Origin: an uncultured Hyphomicrobiales bacterium
GTDB taxonomy: Bacteria > Pseudomonadota > Alphaproteobacteria > Rhizobiales > CAJQND01
Length of the DNA stretch: 24,582 nt
Assembly: GCA_905479595.1 (NCBI GenBank)
Contig: CAJQND010000145.1
Coordinates: 1-24,582 of the forward strand
Direction of reading: 5' to 3'
Shown: one piece after another, positions 24,377 to 24,582 of the stretch
Layout of the letters: each line of letters opens with the position of its first letter
Numbering within the stretch: the first letter of the stretch is position 1
Notes under the pieces: generated by a model
Told to the model about the DNA's origin: nothing
What the model saw: the letters and a program-made list of their open reading frames with translations, nothing else
The model's database searches: none
Program-made: the position numbers and the translations under genes

Positions 24377-24582
24377 GTGAATTCAAAATTTCCACTGGTT
24401 TTTGACGGCCATAATGACGTGTTATCCAAACTCTACAAAGCAGGTGGACTGGAGCAGGCGGAAACATTTGTCAGCGGGCGCGACGGACATATCGATGTAG
24501 AAAAATCCAAAGCGGGTGGTTTTGGTGGTGGGTTCTTTGCAATCTATATTCCATCGCCCGTTGATGCCGAATTCAAATTCGA
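24377..24582 (+). CDS. M19 family membrane dipeptidase, N-terminal part only
   Basis: Only the first 68 codons are in the window; the gene continues past the right edge. The translation from GTG at 24377 has the M19 (renal dipeptidase) beginning: FDGHNDVLSKLY, carrying the first metal His and Asp of the HxD motif, then HIDVEKSKAGGFGGGFFAIY. M19 enzymes are zinc dipeptidases that accept L-L, L-D and Cys-Gly dipeptides. An in-frame TTG lies just before the GTG, and an in-frame stop at 24365 rules out a longer N-terminus. There is no signal peptide in what is seen. It is divergent from the ureohydrolase gene across about 157 bases. Confidence 0.88.
   Translation, partial: MNSKFPLVFDGHNDVLSKLYKAGGLEQAETFVSGRDGHIDVEKSKAGGFGGGFFAIYIPSPVDAEFKF

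Noticed and set aside
24357..24380. Eight-codon frame (ATG AAA ... TGA) overlapping the dipeptidase GTG start, as a leader peptide
   Set aside because: It is very short, with no ribosome binding site and no regulatory codon run; it most likely occurs by chance.

Overview
The window looks like chromosomal DNA of an alphaproteobacterium of medium G+C, possibly a marine Hyphomicrobiales or Rhodobacterales relative. That placement is inferred from gene content and protein style only. Genes are densely packed with short overlaps. I see no rRNA, tRNA, CRISPR array, insertion sequence, phage gene or integration scar.

Layout. (1) 1-1846, leftward: a MoxR AAA+ ATPase and a DUF58 protein that runs off the left edge. 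(2) 2180-5498, rightward: a metallo-beta-lactamase-fold hydrolase, then a SulP anion transporter closely followed by a tandem universal stress protein. (3) 5571-16768, leftward: a nine-gene operon for import and breakdown of peptides or amides. In transcription order it holds a periplasmic binding protein, two permeases, two ATPases, an M20 dipeptidase, an amidase-signature enzyme, a gamma-glutamyltransferase-like enzyme and an M20 carboxypeptidase-like enzyme. A divergent IclR regulator at 16959-17771 probably controls it. (4) 17812-22320, rightward: a DMT-family exporter, an HI0933/PP_4765-type flavoprotein, a dicarboxylate/glutamate symporter with a strong terminator, and the pseudouridine synthase rluA. 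(5) 22410-24219, leftward: a ureohydrolase-family enzyme followed by a crotonase-family enzyme. Divergent from them is the start of an M19 membrane dipeptidase at the right edge.

How the genes may work together. The large operon reads as capture, import and cytosolic hydrolysis of a peptide-like or amide-linked nutrient, because none of its four hydrolases has a visible signal peptide. With the M19 dipeptidase at the right edge the window holds five peptide- or amide-bond hydrolases, plus a ureohydrolase that cuts C-N bonds. An acidic amino acid or dicarboxylate symporter lies nearby.

Most notable points. The second transporter ATPase gene carries a one-base frameshift. The GGT-like enzyme keeps the catalytic threonine but has lost most glutamate-recognition residues. 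The ureohydrolase keeps its metal ligands but has Cys where the family has the guanidinium-binding Glu. The crotonase lacks one of the two usual catalytic Glu residues. A perfect 9-bp hairpin separates the binding-protein gene from the permease genes.
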